Assembly (NCBI RefSeq): GCF_018139645.1
Contig: NZ_JAGSPM010000007.1
Coordinates: 186,001 to 250,000, forward strand
From: Affinundibacterium baiyunense
GTDB lineage: Bacteria; Pseudomonadota; Gammaproteobacteria; Burkholderiales; Burkholderiaceae_D
Length of the DNA: 64,000 nucleotides
Reading direction: 5' to 3'
The notes under the pieces were generated by a model. It saw nothing but the letters and a program-made list of their open reading frames with translations, ran no database searches and was not told the DNA's origin. The position numbers and the translations under genes are program-made. Positions 18,578 to 27,163 of the stretch are shown here, one piece after another (position 1 is the stretch's first letter; each line of letters begins with the position of its first letter).

Positions 18578-19501
18578 ATGAAGATGACCACACAGAAGCG
18601 TATTTTGGTTGCTGGCGATGTGATGTTAGATCGTTATTGGTTCGGTGAAGTAAATCGAATTTCTCCTGAAGCGCCAGTGCCGATTGTGCGAGTAGAGCGT
18701 CGTGAAGAGCGCCTAGGCGGTGCGGCAAATGTGGCGCGTAATGCGGTGGCTCTTGGCGTTGAAACCAGCTTGCTAGGCGTGATTGGCGAAGATGAAGCAG
18801 GACAGAGTGTTGAAGCGCTTTTGAGTGAAGTTGGAATTCATAGCTATCTTAATCACGACCCCTGTATCTCAACGATTATTAAGTTACGCGTGATTGGAAG
18901 ACAGCAACAATTAATTCGTATTGATTTTGAAGAAAAGCCCACTGCACAAATTTTGCAGGATAAATTGTCACGATTTAATAGCTTGATTGCAGATCACGAC
19001 GTAATCGTACTATCTGATTACGCCAAGGGTAGTTTGGTCAATGTGGCGACGATGATTGCGCATGCGAAGCAGTTGGGGAAATATGTTTTGGTTGATCCTA
19101 AGGGAAGTGATTATTCGATTTATCGCGGTGCTAGTTTGTTAACGCCAAATAAATCAGAATTGCGCCAAATTATTGGTGAGTGGAAAGACGAGGCTGACTT
19201 AACTTTAAAAGCACAATCGCTGCGTAAAGAACTCGATATAGCAGCCTTACTGTTGACCAGATCAGAAGAGGGGATGACCTTATTTACCGATGAGGAAATT
19301 CTGCATGTGCCTGCGATGGCGCGTGAGGTGTTTGATGTATCTGGCGCTGGAGATACTGTAATCGCAACAGTTGCCGCGATGTTAGCAGAGGATAAAAGCT
19401 TGCACGATGCCGTGCTGATTGCAAATCAAGCTGGTGGTATCGTTGTTGGTAAATTGGGTACAGCAACCGTAACAAGAGAAGAATTATTCCAAAATAAGTA
19501 G
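18578..19501 (+). CDS. hldA: D-glycero-beta-D-manno-heptose-7-phosphate kinase
   Basis: A PfkB-family kinase for synthesis of ADP-heptose of the LPS inner core. The 307-residue protein holds only the kinase domain: VAGDVMLDRYWFGEVNRISPEAPVP near the start (given here in words as the RfaE domain I signature), GGAANVARN, and the catalytic DVSGAGDT. The nucleotidyltransferase domain found in bifunctional E. coli HldE is absent, so a separate HldC must be elsewhere. The epimerase gene hldD, often next in Burkholderiales, is not between this gene and cysM. Confidence 0.93.
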   Translation: MKMTTQKRILVAGDVMLDRYWFGEVNRISPEAPVPIVRVERREERLGGAANVARNAVALGVETSLLGVIGEDEAGQSVEALLSEVGIHSYLNHDPCISTIIKLRVIGRQQQLIRIDFEEKPTAQILQDKLSRFNSLIADHDVIVLSDYAKGSLVNVATMIAHAKQLGKYVLVDPKGSDYSIYRGASLLTPNKSELRQIIGEWKDEADLTLKAQSLRKELDIAALLLTRSEEGMTLFTDEEILHVPAMAREVFDVSGAGDTVIATVAAMLAEDKSLHDAVLIANQAGGIVVGKLGTATVTREELFQNK

Positions 19502-19611
19502 ATTTTTAATAAATTTAATGTATTATGTATTTGCAATAATAAATTTGCATGTGAAGTTTTTTATTGTTGCTCAATTCAGGTCAATTTATTGAATTATTTT
19601 GGGAGCTTACG

Positions 19612-19950
19612 ATGTTGAAAAAGATCATTTTTGCAGTTGCAAGTTTGTGTGTAAGTGTTTGTTTTGCGTTTGCTGATGTGGATGTAAATAAAGCAGATCA
19701 AGCTGCACTTGACGGTATTAAAGGGATAGGGCCAGCAAAGTCCAAACTTATTTTGGCTGAGAGAGCAAAGGGTGGAAATTTTAAAGATTGGGCAGATTTT
19801 GAAAGTCGCGTTAAAGGTATCGGTGAGAAGAGTGCAATGAAATTGTCAGATGCAGGTTTAACTGTGAACGGACAAGCGCGTGCTGTTGCAAAAAAAGACG
19901 ACACCAGCGATAAAGCGGCCAATCAAGCGAAAGCGAAAACGACCAAATAG
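19612..19950 (+). CDS. Secreted ComEA-like helix-hairpin-helix protein
   Basis: A 112-residue protein with a signal peptide (about 1-21, ending SVCFAFADV) and a ComEA-type DNA-binding region: VDVNKADQAALDGIKGIGPAKSKLI and a second hairpin KGIGEKSAMKLSDAG. The tail is Lys/Ala-rich. ComEA proteins bind incoming DNA in the periplasm during natural transformation; the assignment to uptake is inference. The longer frame from a TTG at 19564 is less likely, because the ATG at 19612 has GGGAGC upstream and a clean signal peptide. A terminator follows. Confidence 0.88.
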   Translation: MLKKIIFAVASLCVSVCFAFADVDVNKADQAALDGIKGIGPAKSKLILAERAKGGNFKDWADFESRVKGIGEKSAMKLSDAGLTVNGQARAVAKKDDTSDKAANQAKAKTTK

Positions 19951-19980
19951 CATTGATCTAATTGATGTTTGAAATTAAAT

Positions 19981-20013
19981 AAAAACCTTACTTCATCGAA
20001 GTAAGGTTTTTTT
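19981..20013 (+). terminator. Rho-independent terminator
   Basis: AAAACCTTACTTC-ATC-GAAGTAAGGTTTT followed by more T, about 30 bp after the ComEA-like gene. The stem is perfect. Confidence 0.93.
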
Positions 20014-20160
20014 CAATCTGTTGTCAGTTTTTGTTCCAATTATCTAGCAATTTTGTTTGCGCCTTAGTTTGTTTTAAATCTAGAGAAACAAGTTGATTTC
20101 TGCAGAAAACGTGTACAAGTATTAGAATATGAATTTGTGTTTCCATTACGCCTTATTACT

Positions 20161-21063
20161 ATGAGTTATATAACCATTGAAGACACCATAGGGAATACTC
20201 CCTTGGTTCGTTTGCAGCGTTTGCCTAGCCTTGAAGCGACACGTCGAAATAATATTATTTTGGGTAAGTTGGAGGGTAATAACCCTGCAGGTTCGGTTAA
20301 GGATCGTCCCGCCTTGTCGATGATTCGACGCGCTGAACAACGAGGGCAAATTAAGCCGGGTGACACTTTAATCGAAGCAACGAGTGGTAATACTGGCATT
20401 GCCTTAGCAATGGCTGCGGCGATGCGTGGCTATAAGATGGTGTTGCTGATGCCTGAACATTTGAGTATCGAACGTCGTCAAAGCATGGCCGCTTATGGCG
20501 CACAAATTGTGTTAACACCACAAGCTGGTGGAATGGAAACAGCGCGAGATTTGGCCGAGAAGATGCAAAAAGAAGGCAAAGGTGTGATTTTGGATCAGTT
20601 TGCAAATCCAGATAATCCGTTAGCGCACTACGAAAGCACGGGGCCGGAGATTTGGCGGGATACCAATGGGCAAGTGACCCATTTTGTTAGTGCGATGGGA
20701 ACTACTGGCACCATAATGGGAGTTTCTCGATTCTTAAAAGAGCAAAATCAACAAGTACAAATTATTGGTGTGCAACCCGAAGATGGTGCACAAATTCCAG
20801 GTATACGAAAATGGCCAGAGGCATATCTGCCGCAGATTTATCAACATGAATTAGTTGATTCTGTTGAATCGGTGAGTCAGGCCAGCGCGGAGGCAATGGC
20901 GAGAAGATTGGCAGTGGAAGAAGGTATTTTTTGCGGCATTTCTGCTGCGGGAGCTTGTGAAGTTGCCTTAAGAATTGCAGAAACAGTCGAAAATTCGACG
21001 ATCGTTTTTATCGTGTGTGATCGGGGAGATCGTTATTTATCAACAGGTGTGTTTCCTGCTTGA
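20161..21063 (+). CDS. cysM: Cysteine synthase B
   Basis: CysM makes cysteine from O-acetylserine and sulfide or thiosulfate, with PLP. The 300-residue protein has IEDTIGNTPLVRLQRL, the PLP lysine in NPAGSVKDRPA (Lys47), the asparagine loop EATSGNTGIALA and the PLP-phosphate loop GTTGTIMGVSRFL. The short length and the GNNPAGSVKDR form fit CysM rather than CysK. The ATG at 20161 is preferred to an upstream GTG (20137) because it matches the CysM N-terminus. Position after ugd/hldA is usual for Burkholderiales. Confidence 0.95.
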   Translation: MSYITIEDTIGNTPLVRLQRLPSLEATRRNNIILGKLEGNNPAGSVKDRPALSMIRRAEQRGQIKPGDTLIEATSGNTGIALAMAAAMRGYKMVLLMPEHLSIERRQSMAAYGAQIVLTPQAGGMETARDLAEKMQKEGKGVILDQFANPDNPLAHYESTGPEIWRDTNGQVTHFVSAMGTTGTIMGVSRFLKEQNQQVQIIGVQPEDGAQIPGIRKWPEAYLPQIYQHELVDSVESVSQASAEAMARRLAVEEGIFCGISAAGACEVALRIAETVENSTIVFIVCDRGDRYLSTGVFPA

Positions 21064-21110
21064 GTTGTAGTGTGTTTCCTCTGATTGTTGTTTGATAGCA
21101 ACGAGAAAAT

Positions 21111-21150
21111 AAAAAATCGAAGTCAGTATTGAGCTGATCTTCGATTTTTT
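21111..21150. terminator. Bidirectional terminator between cysM and the HTH gene
   Basis: AAAAAATCGAAG (21111-21122) and CTTCGATTTTTT (21139-21150) form a perfect 12-bp stem with A and T runs on both sides, between convergent genes. Confidence 0.93.
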
Positions 21151-21189
21151 AACTAAACCTAGATTTAAATCTAAATTTTTATTTAAGTT

Positions 21190-21498
21190 TTAGCCGTTAT
21201 TTGCAGTGTCTTTAGGCTTGAATTGCTTGTCGCTGATGCGGAATTTTGCGCGGCGATCACCCATCAATGCGCGTAAATCTTTGATGCTGACATCGCTGAT
21301 TTCATGCATACGGATCAATAAAGATGCGCCAACAGGTAAACGACGATGACGGATTTTACTGATAACTGGTGGCGCAACTTCTAGGGCTCTAGAGAGTGCA
21401 GCGTCATTTTTTAGATGCAATTGTTTGATCAAAGTATCCAAAAGATTATTTGGATCGTAGTCGATTTCATCTGATTCTAATTGTGTCAAGTTTGGCAT
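21190..21498 (-). CDS. Small HTH DNA-binding protein
   Basis: A 102-residue cytosolic protein with an XRE-like helix-turn-helix in the middle (about 32-60: DAALSRALEVAPPVISKIRH) and a basic C-terminal tail. It resembles short XRE-type regulators common as single genes in Betaproteobacteria; its target is unknown. It stands alone on the minus strand, with AT-rich DNA upstream (21499-21744) and a shared terminator downstream. Confidence 0.78.
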   Translation of the reverse strand: MPNLTQLESDEIDYDPNNLLDTLIKQLHLKNDAALSRALEVAPPVISKIRHRRLPVGASLLIRMHEISDVSIKDLRALMGDRRAKFRISDKQFKPKDTANNG

Positions 21499-21744
21499 TA
21501 TTACCTCATTGTTGATGATTATTAAGTGTGCAGGAGGGTGCAGTAATCAATTATTTAAACAGTAATACTATATCTTTGAGACAAATTTATCTACTTAATA
21601 CGAAAAAATTAAGAAAGAAAATTGTTAAATCTATTGACACTTTCCTGTAAACCATCATAAATGTATCATTAGATAACATTACTTTAGACCAAAAAATTCT
21701 TATTTGCAATATTTTTTATTGGTGAATTTGAATTTGGCAACGGA

Positions 21745-22869
21745 TTATTTGGTGCGAGCGAGTGCGATGACGTTGCCAAGATCAATAACCGACATCGCGT
21801 AAAAATAACTCCGATTGTATTTGGTGATCGCAAAAAAGTTCTCTGTCGCCAGCCAATATTCAGTTGGGTCATCGCCATTTTGTAGATCGATTAAACCGTA
21901 CTTTAAATTTCGAGGGGCTTTATCATCAGCGGTGCTGACCAGTAATTTTAGATCATCAATGTAAAAACTCGATTTTAGTCCGCGATTTAAGGCATCTTTC
22001 AGACTGAGTGAGGCGGGATCTTGATCGAGTAATGTCGCTGGAAAGGCAAATGGCAAGTCCTTTTGCCAGCCATGTTTGGCTAAATAGTTCGCAACGCTGC
22101 CGATGGCATCTGCCTCAGATTCTCTTAGATCGATTTTTCCATCAGTATCAAAATCAACGGCATGTTGTCGCAAACTACTAGGCATAAATTGAGCGAGTCC
22201 AATTGCGCCTGCGTAAGAAGACTTAATCGAGAAAACATCAAGTTTGTTATCTCTGGCAAATAACAACAATTGGCTTAGTTCATTTTTGAAAAATTGACTT
22301 CTCGTCTCACGATTTGGCGTTTCTGGATAAGAAAAAGCGAGTGTCGTCAATGCATCTAGCGCGCGAAAACTCCCGGTATTTTTGCCAAAAATTGTTTCTA
22401 CACCGATTAGCCCAACAATAATTCCAGCAGGCACACTAAATTGACGTTCTGCGCGTTGTAATGTCTCTTGATTTCTTTCCCAGAATGTGACACCAGCAGC
22501 GATACGACCGTTTTCAACAAAGCGTGCGCGATACGCTTTCCAATTTTTTGGCTTACCTGGTGGTGCTGGCTTGACTAGTTGTACCGCTGACTCCATATAG
22601 CGCGCATTGTCGAAAATATGCTGCAACTGATCTAGCGGAAATTGATGCTGCGCTTGCATTTCGGCGATAAAGCTTTGTACCTCTTGCCACTCTAGATAAT
22701 GCACATCTGCTGCTTTACTTTGGGTATTTTTTTGACTCGATTTAGCGGCTACTTTTTTTGTGTTTGCAGCGAAAGCGTCATGAGATAACAATAAATTTCC
22801 TGCAGCGCTGGTACACAAAATCATTGTGGCGCTAACACTAGCATAGAGAATGTGAGAGAGAATTTTCAA
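21745..22869 (-). CDS. mltB: Lytic murein transglycosylase B
   Basis: MltB cleaves peptidoglycan glycan strands with formation of 1,6-anhydro muropeptides in the periplasm. The 374-residue protein has an N-terminal signal segment (about 1-34, ending DAFA), the catalytic glutamate in IGVETIFGKNTG (Glu158), the YAGAIGLAQFMPSS segment and the C-terminal YNRSYFYAMSVIDLG. It has no lipobox, so unlike E. coli MltB it appears soluble or membrane-anchored by the signal. It is 44 bp after tgpA on the same strand. Confidence 0.93.
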   Translation of the reverse strand: MKILSHILYASVSATMILCTSAAGNLLLSHDAFAANTKKVAAKSSQKNTQSKAADVHYLEWQEVQSFIAEMQAQHQFPLDQLQHIFDNARYMESAVQLVKPAPPGKPKNWKAYRARFVENGRIAAGVTFWERNQETLQRAERQFSVPAGIIVGLIGVETIFGKNTGSFRALDALTTLAFSYPETPNRETRSQFFKNELSQLLLFARDNKLDVFSIKSSYAGAIGLAQFMPSSLRQHAVDFDTDGKIDLRESEADAIGSVANYLAKHGWQKDLPFAFPATLLDQDPASLSLKDALNRGLKSSFYIDDLKLLVSTADDKAPRNLKYGLIDLQNGDDPTEYWLATENFFAITKYNRSYFYAMSVIDLGNVIALARTK

Positions 22870-22913
22870 AATATAGCGATCTGGTAATGATATAAATGGG
22901 TTATGGATGGCAA

Positions 22914-24962
22914 TTAAATGCGCTTGAGTAAGCGTCGCATATCTTGTAACTGCGCGTTCACTTCATCCATATTTTTTTGTTCAACTGAGGCTGATGTTTT
23001 ACCATATTTTATTGCGATATAGTGACGAATAAATTCGTCTACCAATTGATATTTTTCTGCAGCCATCGTGGCTTGCAGTCGCTCAAGATAGCTTGATGGC
23101 CCTTCATAGATTGTTTTTACGAAACCTTGTTTGGCAAGTTTTTCACATAGGCGTAAATACAGGCGATCGATCTGTGCACGGTGTATGCGTTTGGGAAGCA
23201 GCGGGATGGCTAGTGAACCGACGATAATTAAACCGATACCAAATATCCACATTAAGCTTGTGCTCCAGTCTAACTGGTTCAATCCAAGTCGATCTAAAAG
23301 TTTGGTCTGTTGTGTCTGGTTGTAATTAAGAACCCATTGATTCCAAGAATAGTTAAGCGCGTTCCATTGCATGCGTAGTTCGCGACTCCAAGCATTTTCT
23401 TTGATGATGTCACTAACTATCCCTGCTAATCCTGATTTTTCTTGGGTTGCTTCTAAGTTGCGAAGAATTCGGTTCGGGGCGACGGCTGCGGTTGGATCGA
23501 CTCTTATCCAGCCGCGTTCGCTCAGCCAAACCTCAGCCCAAGCGTGCGCATCCGATTGCCGAATTTCATAGAAGCCGCCTTGCGTATTGAGTGTGCCGCC
23601 TTGATAACCGGTGACCACGCGTGCTGGAATGCCCATAGCGCGCATTAATATGACAAAGGCGCTGGAATAGTGTTCACAAAAACCTGCGCGTGTATTGAAT
23701 AAGAAATCGTCCGCACTATGTCGACCAAGCTGAGGTGGTTCTAAGGTGTAGAAGAAGCGCTCATTTCTAAAAAAATTTAATACCGCGTTGACTTGTGCCA
23801 GCGGCTCTGGATTTTGCCGCCTAATTTCTTGTGCAAAACTATGCGTTTGTGGATTGAAATTGTTCGGCAGTCTTAGATTCAATTGTAGTTCTATAGGATT
23901 GGGCGACACATTGAGTTGATAATCAGGGAACGATGTCACTTGATAACGGATTCTTTGAGTGACTTTGTCGCGGTGTTGTAGCTCACCGTCTGAGTTGAGG
24001 CTGGCGAGCGTGCCTTCGACCAAGGGTGGATTGGCGATGCTGTCGACACCGAACAAGAAATTTGTATTGCTGGGTTCGAGTGTAATTTCTTGTGAAATCG
24101 CAGGCCCACGTGTTTCTAGCTGACGTGGTGTAATATTTTTTGAGAAGCGATTTTGTGACCAGCGACGTCCGTCAAATTGTGTGAGCACCAAAGCGCGCCA
24201 GTACAAAGCTGATTTTTCTGGCGCTTGCTCAAGAAATTTCACACGAAAAACGAGTTCTTCCGACATTGCAAGTTTGCTGATATTCCCAGGTGTCATTGAA
24301 TCCGATAAGCCCGAGCGCGCGACATCCGCGTCACTTGGTAAGCCCCACAACGGACCTTGAATTCTGGGAAATAGGAAAAATGCCAGTACCGTTAATGGCA
24401 TTGCGATAGCAAGCATACTCAACACAATTTTTGTTCTTGCCCATAGCTTGATGGTTTTTTTCTCAAACTGAAAGCTGAGTTGCGCCAATAAAAGAACGAT
24501 GGTTGATATCGCTACTTGAAATGCAGCCGCAAGACTCTGAGATTCAAAGAAACGGGTGAGTAGTAAAAAAAAACTTAAAAACAAAATCACGAACAAATCG
24601 CGCTTGGCGTGCATTTCTAACATTTTGCAAGCTAGCAGCAAAGCAAGCATGGCGACACCAGTTTCTCGCCCAAAAAAACTTCGGAACTGCCAAAAAATGC
24701 CTGCCATTAAGGCAGCTGCAATCGGTAGTAATACCCACCTTTCAGGTAGTTGATTGCCGCGTAGAGTTAACCATGCGCGCCACAGCATCAGTGCGATTGC
24801 ACTACAACTTACCCAGATATATAAGCTATCAACATGATTGAGTATCACTAACAAGCAGGCAAAAACCAATAGCAAAGTATCGCGTTTATCTCGACTAAGT
24901 GTTGCAACAGTATTGAAAAGAGAATGCTTAAGCATAGTGTGATTTTTTTTACGAAATTTCAA
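22914..24962 (-). CDS. tgpA: Membrane transglutaminase-like protein TgpA
   Basis: A 682-residue inner-membrane protein: five or more N-terminal membrane helices (about 28-200, DUF3488 region), a periplasmic transglutaminase core, a further helix near 570-590 and a short cytoplasmic tail. The Cys-His-Asp triad is intact at Cys429 (RAGFCEHYSSAF), His473 (SDAHAWAEVW) and Asp489 (IRVDPTAAV). In Pseudomonas the equivalent gene lies with DUF58 and MoxR genes in the same order and is essential. The annotated start overlaps the DUF58 gene by 14 nt; the ATG of MLKHSLF nine codons in would reduce this to a short gap. Confidence 0.93.
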   Translation of the reverse strand: MKFRKKNHTMLKHSLFNTVATLSRDKRDTLLLVFACLLVILNHVDSLYIWVSCSAIALMLWRAWLTLRGNQLPERWVLLPIAAALMAGIFWQFRSFFGRETGVAMLALLLACKMLEMHAKRDLFVILFLSFFLLLTRFFESQSLAAAFQVAISTIVLLLAQLSFQFEKKTIKLWARTKIVLSMLAIAMPLTVLAFFLFPRIQGPLWGLPSDADVARSGLSDSMTPGNISKLAMSEELVFRVKFLEQAPEKSALYWRALVLTQFDGRRWSQNRFSKNITPRQLETRGPAISQEITLEPSNTNFLFGVDSIANPPLVEGTLASLNSDGELQHRDKVTQRIRYQVTSFPDYQLNVSPNPIELQLNLRLPNNFNPQTHSFAQEIRRQNPEPLAQVNAVLNFFRNERFFYTLEPPQLGRHSADDFLFNTRAGFCEHYSSAFVILMRAMGIPARVVTGYQGGTLNTQGGFYEIRQSDAHAWAEVWLSERGWIRVDPTAAVAPNRILRNLEATQEKSGLAGIVSDIIKENAWSRELRMQWNALNYSWNQWVLNYNQTQQTKLLDRLGLNQLDWSTSLMWIFGIGLIIVGSLAIPLLPKRIHRAQIDRLYLRLCEKLAKQGFVKTIYEGPSSYLERLQATMAAEKYQLVDEFIRHYIAIKYGKTSASVEQKNMDEVNAQLQDMRRLLKRI

Positions 24963-25929
24963 ATAAGGCTAATGCGGTTAAGCAGGCTTGGCTGTGTATT
25001 TCCCCCTGAGCTGGCGGCAACTCAAAGCCTTTGAGTTTAAAACCGTAGTCAAGCTGCAGACGTTCCGCTTGCAAAACCCAACTACACATTCTAGACAAGC
25101 GATTTTCCACGTCTAGCTGCGGTGAGATTGCGTCGAAATCAATGAAGATTTTTCCACCACTAGCCCCAGCAAATTGTTTGGATATCAAACTGCCGCCAGC
25201 TTCTAGATCGACACGCGCGATGTGCTTCCATGAGAGTTGTTTCAGCGGATCACCAGATTGATAGCTTCGCACACCCGAGAAATCTTCATTGCCTGAGTTT
25301 GACAGGGCATTCCCTTGTCCCTCGCTGCCGATAGGTAATGGTGGGCTAATCGCTTCAGGTGTTGGGTAAACCAAAATCGAGCTGGCTGGCATCCATGTGC
25401 TCCATGCTCGTAGCAAGCCAAGTGGGAACCAAGTTTGTAACTTAATCCTAGGGCATTGCAGGTAACCTCGTTGATTGCTCAAAACCTGAAGGTAAATCGT
25501 TTGTTGAGAATTTCCAGCAATGTCGACGGTTTGTGTCACTGCCGCTTTATCCATCAAACCAACATGTAAGGCGTAGCGCTCAAGGTTCTTTGGGTTGTGT
25601 ATATGGATCGGAAACTCGGCAATGTCGCCAGCGAAGACAGGATTTCCTTGCCCGGCGTTTAAGCGCAAGTAGGCGAGATTTCGGAAAGTGAACAAGGCAT
25701 TGACCGCAGCTAAGCCGGCCAATAAATAAGTCATGCCCAACCCCAAATTGAGGCTGTAATTGGTTGCGGTTAAAAACAGGATCAGCAATAAACCAATATA
25801 AACCAATCCTGCTTTACTTGGTAAGGTAAATACCCGTCTTTGTTTTAAGACGACTTCTCCGACCTCGGCTGTTTTTTCCAGTAAAACAATCTGCTCAAAT
25901 TTTGTTTTGAATTGTTGGAAAATGCGCAT
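24949..25929 (-). CDS. DUF58 domain protein
   Basis: A 326-residue protein with two N-terminal membrane helices (about 38-78), then a DUF58 domain with GVRSYQSGDPLKQLSWKHIA, a conserved motif of the family (here in the range 215-235). DUF58 proteins are von Willebrand-factor-like and usually occur beside MoxR AAA ATPases; the pair is thought to be a chaperone system for envelope targets. It is central in the MoxR-DUF58-TgpA operon. The exact substrate is unknown. Confidence 0.9.
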   Translation of the reverse strand: MRIFQQFKTKFEQIVLLEKTAEVGEVVLKQRRVFTLPSKAGLVYIGLLLILFLTATNYSLNLGLGMTYLLAGLAAVNALFTFRNLAYLRLNAGQGNPVFAGDIAEFPIHIHNPKNLERYALHVGLMDKAAVTQTVDIAGNSQQTIYLQVLSNQRGYLQCPRIKLQTWFPLGLLRAWSTWMPASSILVYPTPEAISPPLPIGSEGQGNALSNSGNEDFSGVRSYQSGDPLKQLSWKHIARVDLEAGGSLISKQFAGASGGKIFIDFDAISPQLDVENRLSRMCSWVLQAERLQLDYGFKLKGFELPPAQGEIHSQACLTALALFEIS

Positions 25930-26027
25930 TGTATTGATGTCGAAAAAATGTCGGAAAAATGCCAGAAAAAGAAATCTGTTCGATTAATTTAGCAAGAAAG
26001 CAGTTAGGACTTAGCCCACTATTCAAA

Positions 26028-26948
26028 TTAAACGGGAATTTTTTGCATTAATTGCACCAGCAAATCCGCACTAGCATTCGTTTTATTATTGACTGCTTTG
26101 ATTGGACGCAGGCGATGGGCAATCACTGGAACCAATACTGCTTGAATGTCTTCGGGCAAGACATGATCTCGTCCTTCAATTGCTGCCCATGCTTTCGATG
26201 CTTGTAATAATGCGATTGCAGCACGTGGGCTCATTCCTTCGGCAAACAGACCAGCTTCACGCGTGCTTTGTGCGATCTTTTGTAGGTAATCGACTAAAGA
26301 GGACGAAGCATGAATATTTCGGATTGCATGTTGTATCACTTGTAATTCTTCAGGCTGCATAATTGCAGGTAAATTTTTCAACAGGCTGCGTCGATCTTCT
26401 CCTAATAATAATGCTCGTTCTGCAGCAGCATCGGGGTAACCTAAAGAAACGCACATCAAGAAACGATCAAGCTGTGATTCTGGTAGCGCAAACGTACCAA
26501 CTTGGTGGGTTGGATTCTGCGTTGCGATAACAAAGAAAGGTTGGGGGAGTTGCCGAGTTTGTCCTTCCGCACTGACTTGTTGCTCTTCCATTGCCTCTAA
26601 TAAGGCTGATTGGGTTTTTGGTGTAGCGCGATTGATTTCGTCGGCAAGTAAAACTTGTGTGAAGATAGGGCCAGGGTGAAAAACAAATTGGCTTTTTTCT
26701 CGTTCAAAAATCGAGACGCCAACCACATCCGTTGGCAGTAGATCAGACGTAAATTGTAAACGATTGAATTGAAGGCCTAAGGAAATCGCCAACGCATGTG
26801 CTAAGGTTGTTTTGCCGACACCGGGAACATCTTCGATTAATAAATGTCCACCACCTAATAAACATACTAAGGCTTGTTGAATTTGACGTTCTTTACCGAT
26901 AATGACTTGGTTCAGTTGTTTTGCTACCTCATGGACTTTTGAAAACAT
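26028..26948 (-). CDS. MoxR-family AAA+ ATPase
   Basis: A 306-residue AAA+ ATPase: Walker A DVPGVGKTTLAHALA, Walker B VLLADEINRA, sensor 1 FVIATQNP, and the MoxR lid with GMSPRAAIALLQA. The longest frame starts 52 codons earlier, but that extension has no family match, and the ATG at 26948 (MFSKVHEVAKQLNQVIIGKE) has GGGA upstream, so it is chosen. Together with the DUF58 and TgpA genes it probably forms one transcript. Confidence 0.93.
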   Translation of the reverse strand: MFSKVHEVAKQLNQVIIGKERQIQQALVCLLGGGHLLIEDVPGVGKTTLAHALAISLGLQFNRLQFTSDLLPTDVVGVSIFEREKSQFVFHPGPIFTQVLLADEINRATPKTQSALLEAMEEQQVSAEGQTRQLPQPFFVIATQNPTHQVGTFALPESQLDRFLMCVSLGYPDAAAERALLLGEDRRSLLKNLPAIMQPEELQVIQHAIRNIHASSSLVDYLQKIAQSTREAGLFAEGMSPRAAIALLQASKAWAAIEGRDHVLPEDIQAVLVPVIAHRLRPIKAVNNKTNASADLLVQLMQKIPV

Positions 26949-27163
26949 GTGCTTTTCCCATAGAATCGTTGCATCAGATATCGCATATTGCATGAATTGT
27001 GCAAGACTAGCACAGAGATGTATTTCTCCAAACCCTAAATCGTGGGGCAAAGTGGATAATGCTGGAATTGCACTCGAATGTAGTTGGCATAAAAAAGTGA
27101 ACAACTAAAGAGTAGCTAAAGAGCTGCTAAAGAACAAATCGACAGTGTAGACCGAGGAAAAAA
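26949..27163. promoter_or_regulatory. Divergent region between the MoxR operon and the MSHA locus
   Basis: The 215 bp lie between the start of the MoxR gene (minus) and mshE (plus), so both promoters must be here. GACCGAGGAA gives a good ribosome binding site for mshE. I could not identify -35/-10 pairs with confidence. Direct repetition of AGAG(T/C)GCTAAAGA-like sequence is seen near 27108-27132. Confidence 0.4.

Noticed and set aside
18578-19501. Bifunctional HldE
   Set aside because: The protein ends after the PfkB kinase domain; there is no C-terminal nucleotidyltransferase, so it is HldA type.
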